64,000 nucleotides of DNA from Oncomelania hupensis (taxonomy: Eukaryota > Mollusca > Gastropoda > Littorinimorpha > Pomatiopsidae): NCBI GenBank assembly GCA_036898135.1, contig CM072513.1, forward strand, positions 92,062,517-92,126,516, written 5' to 3'. The number at the start of each line of letters is the position of its first letter. Within the stretch, counting starts at the first letter, position 1. Below are positions 1-11,759 of this stretch, piece by piece. The notes below the pieces were generated by a model. The model did no database searches and was not told the origin of the DNA. It saw only the letters and a program-made list of their open reading frames with translations. A program made the translations under genes and the position numbers.

Positions 1-60
1 GTCAGGATTCGAACCCACGTCGCACAAGACGCACTCATACAAGTCGTGCGTTCTGACCAC
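1..60 (-). pseudogene. tRNA-like sequence (tRNA pseudogene or tRNA-derived SINE head), 3' half
   Basis: Read on the minus strand, this ends in a T-arm/B-box match (GGTTCGAATCC). Its 5' half, with an A-box-like TAGCTCAGGGGTCA, lies at about 651-680, on the other side of the SINE-like element at 61-645. The two halves join across a duplicated TTCTGACCAC/TTCTGACCCC. The anticodon-loop region reads like UGU (Thr-like), but the anticodon stem pairs poorly, so this is a pseudogene or SINE head rather than a working tRNA gene. The acceptor end runs off the window. Confidence 0.5.
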
Positions 61-645
61 TTTACATTACATTACATGATTATTGCTTTAGGTCCAGCGG
101 ACTCTTCCGAGCCAAATCAGGACCAGACAAACCCTGATCCGCCTAAAAGATCTGCCGAAACAACCCTAGTGGTAAAATTGAAGGCACTCCACCAGCCAGT
201 CACTTTACAATAAAGACATCCACCGCAGGGGACGCTGAGGCTATAATCTAACTTATCGAACCCCCGTTTACCCAAACAAAATAGAATACAAACATCATTA
301 TAAATTATCAACAAAACACATACATATAAAATGCCTACATTGTTAAATAATAACATCATAGGAAGCCCTAGTGACCCACCTGGCAGAAAGCGTCCAATAT
401 TCCCAAGCAGATCCAACAGACCTCATACACAAATAAGGAGTCCTGTCCCGGAAGAGTTTTCAAGAAAAAAGGTAGTAGACTGGTCTAGCAAAGAAGACGA
501 TAAAATAGCAGATTGATAGAACAGAGCAGGAATGAGAAAGAACAAAATAATGAGAAAGACAGCGACAGTGGGAATTTAAAGCACTAAATTTCCAGACAGT
601 GGGGATACTATTTAAACTGAGACCCCCGGCACCCCAACGGGGGTT
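61..645 (-). mobile_element. SINE-like element, full-length copy 1
   Basis: Minus-sense short retroelement. Its 5' end is GC-rich (CCCCCGTTGGGG...) and followed by a TTTAAA/TATAAATA box. Its 3' end is the same ~60-bp tail (GGTCCTGATTTGGCTCGGAA...ending in TGTAA pentamers) that ends the LINE copies at 6.8-9.2 and 49.6 kb. A 10-bp imperfect target duplication flanks it (51-60 and 646-655). It contains an open frame of about 99 codons at 416-117 rich in hydrophobic residues. The frame is shared in part by other copies, but no function can be assigned. Mobilisation by the LINE is inferred from the common tail. Confidence 0.8.
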
Positions 646-863
646 TTCTGACCCCTGAGCTATCCCTGCCGCTACCACTGCTAAGCACGTTACATCATTC
701 GTACGTGTACTTTGGCAAAGGTCAAGGTCATAGTGCTCCTCCAGTTTCTAAACACGTTTTGCGCTGTAAGCATGGAGATGAGATGATACAAAAGACTTTG
801 GGGCATTTCCTATAGATATACCAAGCACGTCACCAACGACGAAGTCCGACACACCCACACAAG

Positions 864-1115
864 CCATTGGACAACACGATGACTTGCTCACAGTGGTGAA
901 GAAACTGAAAACTCCGATGGCAAAGACCATCCTGCAAGGCTCGGCGCAAGGAGGCAGAAGAAGAGGGAGACAGAAAAAGGTGGGAGAACAACATTCGAGA
1001 ATGGACTAGCTTGACACTGAGCGAAGCCATGAGGGTTGCTGAGGACAGAGAAAGATGGAGTACGCTGGTTAAATGATGATCTGTGGTGCCCCAACGATTT
1101 TCGAGTGACGGGAAA
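864..1115 (+). mobile_element. RTE-like LINE, 3' end fragment
   Basis: Matches the segments at 39290-39600 and 42721-42990. It encodes the basic C-terminal tail of an endonuclease-reverse transcriptase (motifs such as RRRGRQKK and WTGLTLS), then a stop, then a tail ending in GATAG repeats. About 30 bases present in the 39.3 kb copy are missing here. The fragment is dead: it has no start and no catalytic domain. Confidence 0.65.
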
Positions 1116-1244
1116 TGATAGGATAGTGCCTGTACGTGTGCGGGGGTGATGGGTGGGGTGGAGTAGGGAGTGGTTAGGGGGCAGAAAGCGAGAGGGGTTG
1201 CTTTGCAGATTCTTAACTTTAAATTTAAGCATATTTATGTGTAA

Positions 1245-2009
1245 GCCTATGTTACACTCCGTTTGAAAGTTGGTGTTTTCTATCAGTAGTTGATTCAGCC
1301 CCAATGCTTGAATTCTCCTGATAGGTGTAAACTCAGATTCGTTTATCCACGCAACCCGTTCAATCATCAACAAGTCTGGAGTCGTCGTATGAAGTTTTCC
1401 ACTTTTATTCAGCACACATCAACAACTGCATACAATCGCTCAATCGTTTTTTCCACTCTGCAATGCACAACTTTGAACTTTCCACTTTTTTACAGCTTTC
1501 TCAACTCTAATACAACAGCTCTCTCTACTGTCAACTCTCTCTAAAACCCCACCTTTTTTTAAAACAGTGCGGCACTCTATATATATACTCTCTCTAAACT
1601 CCAGAAAGAACGAGAATACCCCCCCCCCCCCCCACGTGACACACCTCAACCAATCAGAAGTAATTTCATCATCACTGTCTCACGTCATACAACCCTATTT
1701 GGAATGGAAGCTTCCATGGTAACCAACAGAACAATCCATACGCTTCAAACGATAGTAAACAACCAATTCTCGAAAATTCTCAAATAATATCGACCAACTA
1801 AAAACACCAACGTTTCACAAAGCTTCTTCTAATAACAACGCAAAATCAAATCAAAGATAAATACACTCTATTACTGCATGCTTTGCAAAATAAAACGAAC
1901 AGATCCATCGCGCGCGTCACACACGCAAGCCCACCATTGCACGCGCTTCACACATAACATCGTGCGCACTTCACACGCACCATCATGCGCGTCTCAACGT
2001 AACAGCCTA
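1245..2009 (-). mobile_element. Solo LTR, family A, with TSD GCCTA
   Basis: The LTR proper is 1250-2004 (755 bp). It begins TGTTAC and ends GTAACA, flanked by a perfect 5-bp duplication GCCTA (1245-1249 and 2005-2009). It matches the LTR at 13387-14009, which stands in front of a gag reading frame, and the plus-strand solo LTR at 16498-17081. A minus-strand AATAAA lies near its sense 3' end (TTTATTCA in plus). No internal region remains, so it is a recombination product of a Ty3/gypsy-type element. Confidence 0.85.
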
Positions 2010-3032
2010 GCTATATTTATTGATCCATTTCAGTATTTATACGTATGTCTATGAACATTATTTTCTTTACACTTTTTGCAAACAACTAGAAAGAGAGAAG
2101 ACGCATTATAATGGAGAAATATCGAGGGCTGTTATGCTTTAGGCCTGGTCATACTATAAGGACAGAATGTGAATGCTTGGTAAAGCCTTTTAATTATTAA
2201 AAAAAAAAGTTGATGGGGAAAGGGTGCAGTGAAGAGAAGGAAGGGGTACGGGAAGGGAGGGCTCCCGGGACTGGGGGAATAGGCCTAGTGACGAAGGTGG
2301 CAAAAGAGCACACAGAAATAGCACGTCCTTCAAAGCATCCGGAAGATTCGAACCCTGCCCGTAAAGCACATGGACATCCTGCCGATAATCCGCTACACCG
2401 TTGACTGTGTAATGATATTGAGGTTGCGTGTGAAAATGTTACGCCGCAATAGGCAAAGATGTTATTTTTTTTTTTGGTCTTTTTAAATAGTGTTGCTGTT
2501 TTCTCCATTACATTAATAATGTTGCGTTCGATCTGCAGATAGCATGATTAGAAACTGTTGAATGTCGTACCTAAATGAATCAGAATCAGAATAAAAATTA
2601 TATAAAACCAAATAGGACATTTCAATTTCTTGTCTAGAAATTGTTAAAAAGCGCATGCGTTAATAACTATAATAATGAAGTCTAACCCCCATATACCCAA
2701 CCCACCACAATCACCCAAATCCATACAACTATATTAATTGTCTATAAAACATACGGCATTGTCTACATACAATAGGGTTAGTGCCTCAGTAACCTCTCAT
2801 ACGCAAGCCTGTGTGCTATCTACCGCTTTGCCACAGAGCTAAAGGCACCCAATTTGTGTAATGCCCCTTGTGCATAAATTTAATGTAAATTGGGGATGGT
2901 AGTTCACGGGACATGGAATTTATCGAAGAGGTGGTTAGAGGACTGAAGACGGCACTCAGCAATAGAATATGGAATAAGTGAAAGAAGAATGGGCATGTCT
3001 TCTTTCAACTTGCATTATTTCAAGAATAACTG
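2010..3032. other. Non-coding, with a tRNA-like fragment
   Basis: No convincing reading frame. On the minus strand at about 2400-2335 there is a tRNA-like stretch with a B-box (GGTTCGAATC) and an A-box-like TAGCGGATTATCGG about 35 bases upstream. This suggests a decayed tRNA-derived SINE. The rest is AT-rich unique-looking sequence. Confidence 0.4.
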
Positions 3033-4180
3033 AAGCGTGTCACGTCACCCGAGCGGGTTCCGCGACGTCAGCACATACAGCGAGTGAATAGGATAAAACT
3101 CAAACAAAAATAAACTAACACAAATGCCAGAATAACAGTCACACTCTTTTATTCAACAATTAAACACACATACACAGGACCATGGGGTACTAAACCACCC
3201 TCCACCCCTTTCAAGACCCCCACCCCAGTATTAACTAACAATTACCTCCCTTGTTCAACCGAAAACAGAACTAAATATCAACAGATTTTCCACAAAATGT
3301 ACAACAAAATGGCAATAAACAAACAATTCAAACACTATAAATTCCAACTAAGAAATGGAGCTGCAAATCTTTTATCAACAATCACTGTCCAAGTTAACTT
3401 GCAGAACTGAAGCACTGTTCAAAACGTCAATATTTCGTAGCTCAGTAGGAGCTAAACAGTTATTCACTCAAAATGATGGATGAATTTTATAACTAAATGA
3501 AGTATGTTTTTATGTGTGGTGCCGTGCAAGTCTGTGTGTGCGTGGGTGTGGTGCGTGGAGTTCCTGTAATAAATGGCGACGCCCACGATACTGAGGCAAG
3601 ACGAGGCAGTAGTGGCGAAGTTAACATCCACGCTCCCCAACTGTAGAGGCAAGGGTTACAGCACAGTTGCACGTTTGCGCAAAGAGGTAACGGTGTAGTG
3701 GAAACACAACTACATCAGCAAAGGATTAAACAGCATAATACAGCCCAAACCTGTAAGCAAATATATAGTCTTAACAGTCTGCCTACAAAACACAAACACT
3801 ACATAATATAATACGCCGTCTGCCGTCCGCCATCTTGACCTGGTTATGCATAACAACAATAAAAATAATACAAGATGCTATGCATACATTCCAATAATAT
3901 AATGCAACTCTTGATGCTAATGATTCATATCTTTCATAAGCACAATCATTTATATAAATATACATAATCATTACGACCACACTTCAATCCCACAGTCCTA
4001 ATTCATTCCATTCCCATCCTCACCCTCATCATCACTCTCAACTGATATAACACATCACGATTATCTCCCTTCATCCATACTATCTTATCGTACTATAATA
4101 TAAACATGCTCTCCTCATATCCACCACTTCCTCCATCTCTCTCCAGCATAGTATGATTTCTCTCTCCCCCTACATACACC

Positions 4181-4227
<47 letters not shown>

Positions 4228-5119
4228 ACATGCATTCTTCATTGTCACCCTTGACCCACTTTTAGCCACAACAGCAACGACATTTCCCATTCATGTACAT
4301 AATAAGAAAATCATATGAAAATCATACAAAAATCAATAAATCATTATTCATCAAAATACATCCCTTTCCCCCTCATTCATCACCATTCATTCGCGTACGC
4401 AGTCTCGGAGCGCTTTGCCACTAAGAAACTGAATTACAGGGTTTTACTCACCGTCTTAGGTCTCAGCCTGTGACACACCTCCCCAACACAGAAACAACAC
4501 AACACAGTTGACACAGTGGTTAGTCCTGAGAGTTAATTTCGTTTCTGGCTATTTGCTAGTTATTCTCACAACAATGATAAGAATAAGGACATCTCAATTC
4601 TTCAAAAGACCTTGAGCCTCGGCAGGTGTCCAATAGAGGACCACACAACCTTAGGAAGGAATTCTACATTTATCTCCAATAAATGGCAATTACGATCCTC
4701 CTTAATTTCAGACTCTAGACATTCTTACCCTGACGAGGGCGTAAGACCTTGGGTGGCTCGAACCAACGATTACAACACCCATCCAAGCACAACACTTATT
4801 TCTAATTTGACAAACACAGTCACAGGGTTACTGCTTGACTAGAGCTGACCTCTCGCAAAAGCACCAAATTCACTCTGCCTTACTAAACACAACCCAGGCC
4901 AAAGGCAAAACCGGTCGAGTTCTCGTCAGTACCCCTCTTTTTATTCTGCATACCCCTATTTTCTACGATACGCACGGGAACTTATAGCTACTGCATTCTT
5001 TCGCACGCAATAAAGAAAACGGTCAAGCTATTCTATGTACACTACACAGTAGAGAAGTGCAACTTCGCACAAAATATAGCTCTCTCTGTTGATGCTGAAA
5101 CTCGTGTCGTCACAAAGCG
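3033..5119 (-). mobile_element. Large solo LTR, family B, with TSD AAGCG
   Basis: Positions 3038-5114 (2077 bp) begin TGTCACG and end CGTCACA, so both termini are TG...CA. A perfect 5-bp duplication AAGCG flanks it (3033-3037 and 5115-5119). The minus sense is preferred because GAATAAA lies near the sense 3' end (around 3150). It contains a CT microsatellite (about 4184-4227). No gag or pol is present in the interior, and the length is long for an LTR. No second copy was seen in this window. Confidence 0.7.
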
Positions 5120-6490
5120 AAAGTCATCATTTGTACTTAATGTTGCGGATACTTTGGGCCTACCATTCCATGCTTTCTTTTTGCTTCGGATAAACAAGAA
5201 AATGAACACTTTTGAAAATGGTTATTTTTCGGCTATATGTGTGTATCTGAAAATACAATATGAATGGCTCGCCATCTCATTTTTAGATTACCTTTATTAC
5301 CCAGCACATTCACATTTTATTGTTTATTTTTATTTTATTTATATTTTTGACGCGTTATTGTCCATTTTTTTGGGAAATTCTGGACCGCCTTCCACTCATC
5401 CCCAACCTACCTAATATTAGCTGTGTTTTTGAAATTTTGCGTGGGGAGCAAACCGGAGTACAAGGAGAAACCAGAGACGTTGCCCGAGTCGAAAGTAAAT
5501 AATATTCGGAGAAACATAACGCCCAGACGCTTGGTCGATCCCACACCTGTCAGGTGCCATTGGTTTCTGGCCTGTGGACAAGTCAAGTTAGTCCCGCGGC
5601 GCCTTAGACCACTCGGCCAAAACGTTCGCCTTTACACAGTCCTTCTTTATCTATCTTTTTTCTATACTAGACATTGACGCTTAATTGTTATGTATGCTCT
5701 TAAAATAAAGAAATTAGGCAAAAACCACCTGCATAGTGTGTGTAATATGTAATGATTAAGAGAAAATTCTTTCATTAAATAATTTTGGAAATTTTTAGTG
5801 TAATAAAGGATCTCTAGAGTAAGTTGCAAGAACACGAAATATTAGCTCAATTAAATGACACATCCCCCAAAAAATTGTTATTTGTACTCTTTGTTGTATT
5901 ATATACGGGTTGCTGGTTTTACTATTACTATATAAGTGTTGGTTTTTCTTCTTCTCCACAATTGAGCTTTCAAACTCGCTCCTTTCTCCTGCCTTAGTCC
6001 ATCCTTTGGGCGTACTAGCGATTCTATAATCTATGACTAGTGAAATTCTCCATACTACCATGATAGATCTACTAGCCTCCTGTGGTACGGAATAAACGCG
6101 TTGGTAAATTGTAATGCCCTACATAAATATTACACTATTCCCATTAATTTAGCTTAATCAAACGCCAATTTCACTAAATTGTCATCATTTTCTTTATCGC
6201 TATTAATTATCCTCATACCTTTCACACCTCCCAACATCATCCTCTACCTTCATGGTTTCGCCGCCGTGACAACATCATCGCATCATCCCCATTTTCTCCC
6301 CGCGCCCTCTTCTGTTTGTAGACCGCCATTTTGAATTTACCGAAGGCACATTCGAACTGGCTTTCAAATAGTAACAAGAAAAGGTTAGATTTGGATTTCC
6401 CTCTCTTAATCTGACGTGTGGGTGGATTTGAAAGCAGAGGTTTAGACAAAGGGGAGGTAGGGATAAAGGGGGGAGGGCTCAACTGACTGA
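5120..6490. other. Non-coding, with a tRNA-Leu-like head at 5525-5630
   Basis: Mostly AT-rich sequence without a supported gene. On the minus strand, 5599-5618 reads as a canonical tRNA-Leu D-arm/A-box (GGCCGAGTGGTCTAAGGCGC), followed about 50 bases later by a weak B-box (GTGGGATCGACC). The anticodon arm does not fold well. A tRNA-Leu pseudogene or tRNA-Leu-derived SINE head is likely. Confidence 0.45.
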
Positions 6491-6491
6491 A

Positions 6492-6492
<1 letters not shown>

Positions 6493-6555
<63 letters not shown>
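6493..6555. repeat. (CT)n microsatellite
   Basis: About 30 uninterrupted CT units. Confidence 0.95.
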
Positions 6556-6559
<4 letters not shown>

Positions 6560-6818
6560 ATGATAAGTTTATACAATAATTATTACAAATTGTGTATCTA
6601 CGTATAATAAAATATAAACAATTATTTTTTGTGGACGTAGGCAATTTGTTTAATATTTGGGAAATTGTATATAAGCTGAGTCTTATATCTAGGCTAATTC
6701 ACGTTCATTAAAGTCCCGTTCTGAACGGCGGATTATTCGATTCCTGATCTAACTAGTATGACAGAATGCAATATTCTAATTTCGTTCATTGATGGGTCTG
6801 TAAGGACGCTAGCTACCG

Positions 6819-8885
6819 GTGAACGTGCAGTATACTGTTGATCACCTGGTGCGACTGGAAACTTTTATCCGTAACGCGTTCGTCCAGGGTGAACACGTCG
6901 TAGCCATCATGTTTGATTTGGAAAAAGCCTATGATACCACAAGGAAATATGGCATTCTTTCAGATTTACAAGAAATTGGTTTGAAGGGACATTTACCTCT
7001 GTTTATATCCAACTTTCTAACGGACAGAATTTTTCTGGTTAAGGTTGGGGGATCTTTATCAGATACGAGGGAACAAGAGTTGGGAGTGCCTCAGTGTAGC
7101 ATCTTATTTCCCTTGCTGTTTAATATTAAAATAAATAATATTGTTCGTTCCGTTAAACGGGGAATTGACAATTCTTTGTTTGTTGACGATTTTGCATTAG
7201 TAGCCAAAGGTAAAACCTTGGCATCTGCAGAACGTCAGCTACAGTTATGTGTCAATGCTGTTGAAGACTGGGTTTTACAAAATGGTTTTAAATTTTCTGA
7301 AGCAAAAACTGAATGTATTCACTTTTCCAAGCACTGGGGAATTATTCAAGATCCTAATATTACCCTCAATAAAACTCCAATAAAGGCGGTCCAACAAGTC
7401 AAATTTTTGGGTGTTATTTTTTATCAAAAGTTGTCCTTCCTTCCTCATATGAAAGATTTGAAAACTAAATGTCAACAGGCCTGCAATTTGCTCAAGGTTA
7501 TTAGTGGTACAGACTGGGGTGTTGACAAGAAAACTTTACTGCTGTTATATCGTTCTTTAATTAGATCCAAGTTAGACTATGGTTGCATTGTTTATGGTTC
7601 TGCTAGAAAATCTTGTCTTAAGATGTTAGATCCAGTTGCTCATCAGGCACTACGCATTGCTTTGGGTGCGTTTCGCACCTCCCCTTGTGAAAGCCTTTAC
7701 GTGGAAGCTAACGAACCCCCGCTGGAGGTGAGACGTACAAAATTGTCACTGAATTACTATTTAAAATTAAAAACCGATCCCATGAACCCCGCTTATGACT
7801 GTGTTTTCAACCTAGATTTTGTTCAGAAATTTGAAGCCAAACCTAACACAATACCTTCGTTTGGCATCAGAATGCAGGCTCATTTGGAAAAAGCAGGCAT
7901 TGATGTTGCTTCCATCAACGATGATGAGCTTCGGACTGAAGCTCCTCCATGGAAATTACGTACCCCCAACATTAAATGGCAATTGTCCGCTTTCCTCAAA
8001 CACAATACATCTGAAATCGTATATAACCAACTTTATTTAGAACAGTATGCCTTATACCCAGGAAATGAAAAACTTTTTACAGACGGGTCAAAGTAAGGAG
8101 ATTCAGTTGCTGCTGCGTCGGTCTCTGGGAGACACTTAGACCAGCCTTTGCAACAGCGTTTACCTGATTTTTGTTCTGTTTATACAGCTGAGCTCAAGGC
8201 AATTCATCTCGCTCTAAAACAAGTTTATCAATACAAAAGAACCTCGCTTTTAATCATGTCCGATTCATTGTCAGCACTTCAGGCTCTTTCCACGGGAAAG
8301 ATATCACACCCTTTTCTGGCAAAGATCCATGACCTCTATACACAACTTGTTTCTGAGAATAAAAAGATAGTTTTTATGTGGATCCCTGGTCACATGGGCA
8401 TCCGCGGCAACACTGCAGTGGACAAAGCGGCTAAAGATGCTCTGCATCTCGATTTCCCTCCAGAGATTTTCCAGTTTGTGCCCTATTCTGACCTACGTTG
8501 TATGACTGGATCTTATTGTAAACGACTGTGGCAGACTGACTGGTCTAACCATATCAACAACAAATTATTTCAAATTCTTCCCGATTTGTCCGCGTCTTTG
8601 CATAACTTTGCATCCACTCGCAAAGAAGAAACAGTTTTGTCTCGCCTTCATTTTGGGCATACTTATGTCACCCACAGTTTCCTTTTAAAAGGAGAAGAAC
8701 CACCATGCTGCTTTGCATGTGATCAATCCTTTTCCGTTCGCCATTTCATGTCTGAGTGTGCTGATCTGATTGAGGAAAGAGAAACATATTTTGGTTCAAT
8801 ACCTTTCAAAAAGATTTTTAAAGTATGTAATGGTCAACATCTGTTTCAATTTTTACATGATGTTGGTTTGTTTTATCGCATATAA
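6819..8885 (+). pseudogene. LINE ORF2 fragment: reverse transcriptase plus RNase H, one nonsense codon
   Basis: The reading frame covers the RT palm and thumb: MFDLEKAYDT, then the catalytic box FVDDFALV (D-D intact). It continues to the start of RNase H (FTDGSK). It then meets a TAA at 8094-8096 where the sister copy has AAA. The same frame is open again from 8097 to 8885 and holds the rest of RNase H (AELKAIHLAL, MSDSLSALQAL, WIPGHMGIRGN) and a Cys-rich C-terminus (CCFACDQSF...H...C). A single substitution therefore broke this copy. Other lesions relative to the sister copy include QCSILF in place of QGSILS in the RT. The first few codons are flanking sequence. Confidence 0.85.
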
Positions 8886-9160
8886 ATCATATCGACACGT
8901 TTTGTTTAGTTTGGATTTTATTGATAGGACTGAATTTAGTGATTTGATTGAAAAAAGAGAAAATATTTTTAATACATCAGTTTTAAAGAAGACTTTTAAA
9001 GAGGTGTCATGTGAAAGTTTGTTTGAGTATTTAAGAGTAACAGCCTTGTTTTTTTAAGATTTGAAACATCTTATAATATTTTAAGATAACGTCTCTCTGG
9101 TCCTGATTTGGCTCGGAAGAGTCCGCTGGACCTAAAGCAATAATCATGTAATGTAATTAT
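6830..9160 (+). mobile_element. 5'-truncated non-LTR retrotransposon (RNase H-bearing, I/Nimb/Jockey-like LINE), copy 1
   Basis: Alignment by eye with the minus-strand copy at 49.6-61.5 kb begins at about 6830 (TACTGTTGATCACC), so ORF1, the endonuclease and the first part of the RT are missing, as expected from incomplete reverse transcription. The 3' tail (GGTCCTGATTTGGCTCGGAA... then TGTAA pentamers, about 9093-9157) is the tail also carried by the SINE-like family in this window. No target duplication could be fixed. Confidence 0.85.
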
Positions 9161-9184
9161 AAAAGGGCTTTAGACGCTGCGTAT

Positions 9185-9300
9185 ACAGCAGCAAGTTGGC
9201 GCCTTGGTCCGGCTTGCCGGTTACGTCTCATTTACGGCCAGCCCCCTTGAGTAGCTCTTTAAGCTAGTAAAATGCTATACAAGAACATTGATGGCTAAAT
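9185..9300 (+). mobile_element. SINE family 2, 3' fragment
   Basis: Shares GCAAGTTGGCG, GGCCAGC, CCTTGAGTAGCTCTT and an AAATGCTATA end with the fuller copies at 63040-63290 and 36262-36505. It is 5'-truncated and diverged. Confidence 0.6.
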
Positions 9301-11080
9301 GGTTGCGGTAGTGGTGGTAGAGGCCTGTAATATAGAGCGTGCTCACAACGCGGCGCTGAGACTAGCTCGCGTAAGGCTCGGCTAGTCTCAACTAGGCAGT
9401 GTGAAGTGCTCTTGGTGTTGAGATTTTGTAGACCCGTCTAAAGATGGACACGACACACGATTAGCAGCGCTGGTGATGGCGATAGCGATGGCGGAGGGCG
9501 GGATCAGGAATGTGAATCAGCAGTGGTGGCAAATGATGATGGAGGTAATAGTGATGTTGAATAAGTGGTTTATGGTGACTGGTGTATGGAGGTAATAGTG
9601 ATGTTGAATGAGTGGTTTATGGTGACTGGTGTACGGTGTGAGAACAGTAGTGATGCTGGTGGTGTGGTTGGTAGCGGCTCCCGCTACGGTAGTGGTCATG
9701 AAAGGATTCTAGGTATTGAGATGGTGTTGGTCCAGTCTAAAGCTGGACTCTGGACTGAGTGGGTCTGCATAACGATCGATCGTTGTATACCAATAATTTA
9801 AAACTGGAATGTAAAACCTTCCCACATGTTCAACCTTCCCCATTTCTTCCCCTGGACGTATTCTTTCTTAAAGCGCTATAATTCACCGGAGATTTGGAAG
9901 AAGAAAAAAGAAGTCTTCCTCACAAACTTCCTCGTCTTTCAACCCTGTCTTTCCTTCCTTCAATACATTGCACACACACACACACACACAAACAAACACA
10001 CACACGCACTCACACCCCCACACGCGCGCGCACACACACACATACATACATACACGCCGCACACACATGCACACACACAAATTAATATGTCTTAAAAAAA
10101 AAAACTTTTCCTTCTTACTTTCCAAATTCATTCGCCAGACAGTTCGTGCTTGGCATATTATCTAAAACAATTCTACTCTATCCTCCTTCATGTCACTTCT
10201 TTGTTTCTTGCCAAACTTTCTGGAAATTGGCTTTGTAAAATCAAGACATGTCTCGAACAACACAGCTTACTGAAAACAAAGAAAATCTTCACTGATGAAA
10301 TCTGCATTTCTAATATTTTGTATTTGTTTGAAATTTGCTGCTATCCCTGAGTGTTACCAAAGGGAGAAGTTTCATGATTGCTAAGTGTGCTTCTATCACT
10401 TGTACGTGTGTTCATAAATACATGATATAAAAGAAATACAAACTTGAAATAAGAGATTGAAAGAAGGCAAATGTAAAAAGAGGAGAACAAAGGAGAAAAG
10501 ATGGAGAAGGAAAAAGTAAGGAAAAGAAAATAAAATAAAAATATATAAAAGGAAGAAAAAAAGAAGCGAAATTGAAAAATGTGGAAGAAAACAACAATAA
10601 AAAAGGAATAAATAAAGAATTCACGAAACAAAGAAATAATATGAAAAAAGCAAAAGTGATGAAAAGAAAAGATATGACAAAAGGATGAAAATTATGTAAA
10701 GGTGAAGTGAGAAAGTCCATTTGCATGTTATTTATCCTGCAACTGAATCGATATATCTTAATTGTGTGTGTGTGTGGGTGTGTGTGTGTGTATGTGTGTG
10801 TGTGTAGACTAGGATTGGAGAGTTCTGGGTTTGGTGACGGGGTGGGAGAAGGGAAAGGTGGGAAGTAGACTAAGGTTGATGTATGTATGAACTTTGTTTG
10901 ATATTAGGGTTTGCTGTGTTGCAGTTTAAAGGGTAATAATATTTTTTTTAACTGTTCATTTGTGTCGGAGTTTGTGTGTGTGATCGGCTGGTTTTGGAGA
11001 CTCACGACCATTCCGAACTCACACTCGTCTTACTTCTTGAGTGCATGTGTGCTTGGATGTGAGACACGATCACGTGACAC
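9301..11080. other. Non-coding with simple repeats
   Basis: Contains a 47-bp unit present twice in tandem (9540-9633, about 2 differences), a (CA)n-rich tract (9967-10080), an A/G-rich tract (10430-10720) and a (GT)n tract (10763-10805). Apparent open frames in the CA and A/G tracts are low-complexity by-products. No host exon was recognised. Confidence 0.6.
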
Positions 11081-11083
11081 AAA

Positions 11084-11535
11084 TCATACAGCGGCTTCTT
11101 CAGGCAAACCGCTTCTACTTCGCCTATGTTGAATCTTCGCAACTGGCGCTCTCACACATTTGCTGTCGGCCATGAGTGTCCATTTAGAATCGCCAGTGAA
11201 CTGTTCTCTAGCGATTAGATCTTCTCTGACGATGATCCCACTGCAGCCCGAATCTCTTAGGACAGTCACTTCATGATTTCCGACGTGTCCCTTGGAAACA
11301 GGCATGTTCTGGACGGTCACAGCTGCGCTAGCGACGACGGGGATGGATTTCCCGTTGGCAAGGAGAAGTTGGCCATCGGTCATGCACTCTTGCACGTCCG
11401 CAGGAGTAGCTGTGCGCTCGGTCTCAATCGGAAGAATGACGCTCTCGCCGCACACTTGATGGTCAGAGCTACTAGTTTGCCGTCGATTGGAGAAACGCCT
11501 CTTTCGGTTGCCCGCCGCTGCATTGTCCGTATTGC
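11084..11535 (-). pseudogene. Gypsy-type retropepsin domain fragment
   Basis: The minus-strand frame encodes an aspartic protease core: VTVLRDSGCSGIIVRED, with the catalytic D-S-G triplet and flanking hydrophobic positions. It is preceded by a linker with the upstream element TERTATPADVQ. The rest of pol is absent, with unrelated sequence below about 11080. The frame continues upstream to 11884, but there it is out of register with gag and the zinc knuckle. Confidence 0.65.
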
Positions 11536-11759
11536 ATATATAGGTTAAAATTTGAGTCCCCGGACACAGGTGCATATAGGGGACTGAGATTAAGATAGGG
11601 CACAAGGATGGGATCCCGAGGGGACTGGGAATAAAAATATAATAAAAACCTACTACAACCTCAAGGCGGTGGAGATATAAAAACAGGGGTGGAAGAGATG
11701 GCGGAAGGGGACATAAAACAATCCGTATTGCTCTGCTGTCCGCTACTTTTATTTTGAGG

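Noticed and set aside
9826..10131. Frames rich in His/Thr or Cys/Val around 10.0 kb
   Set aside because: Translations of a CA microsatellite.
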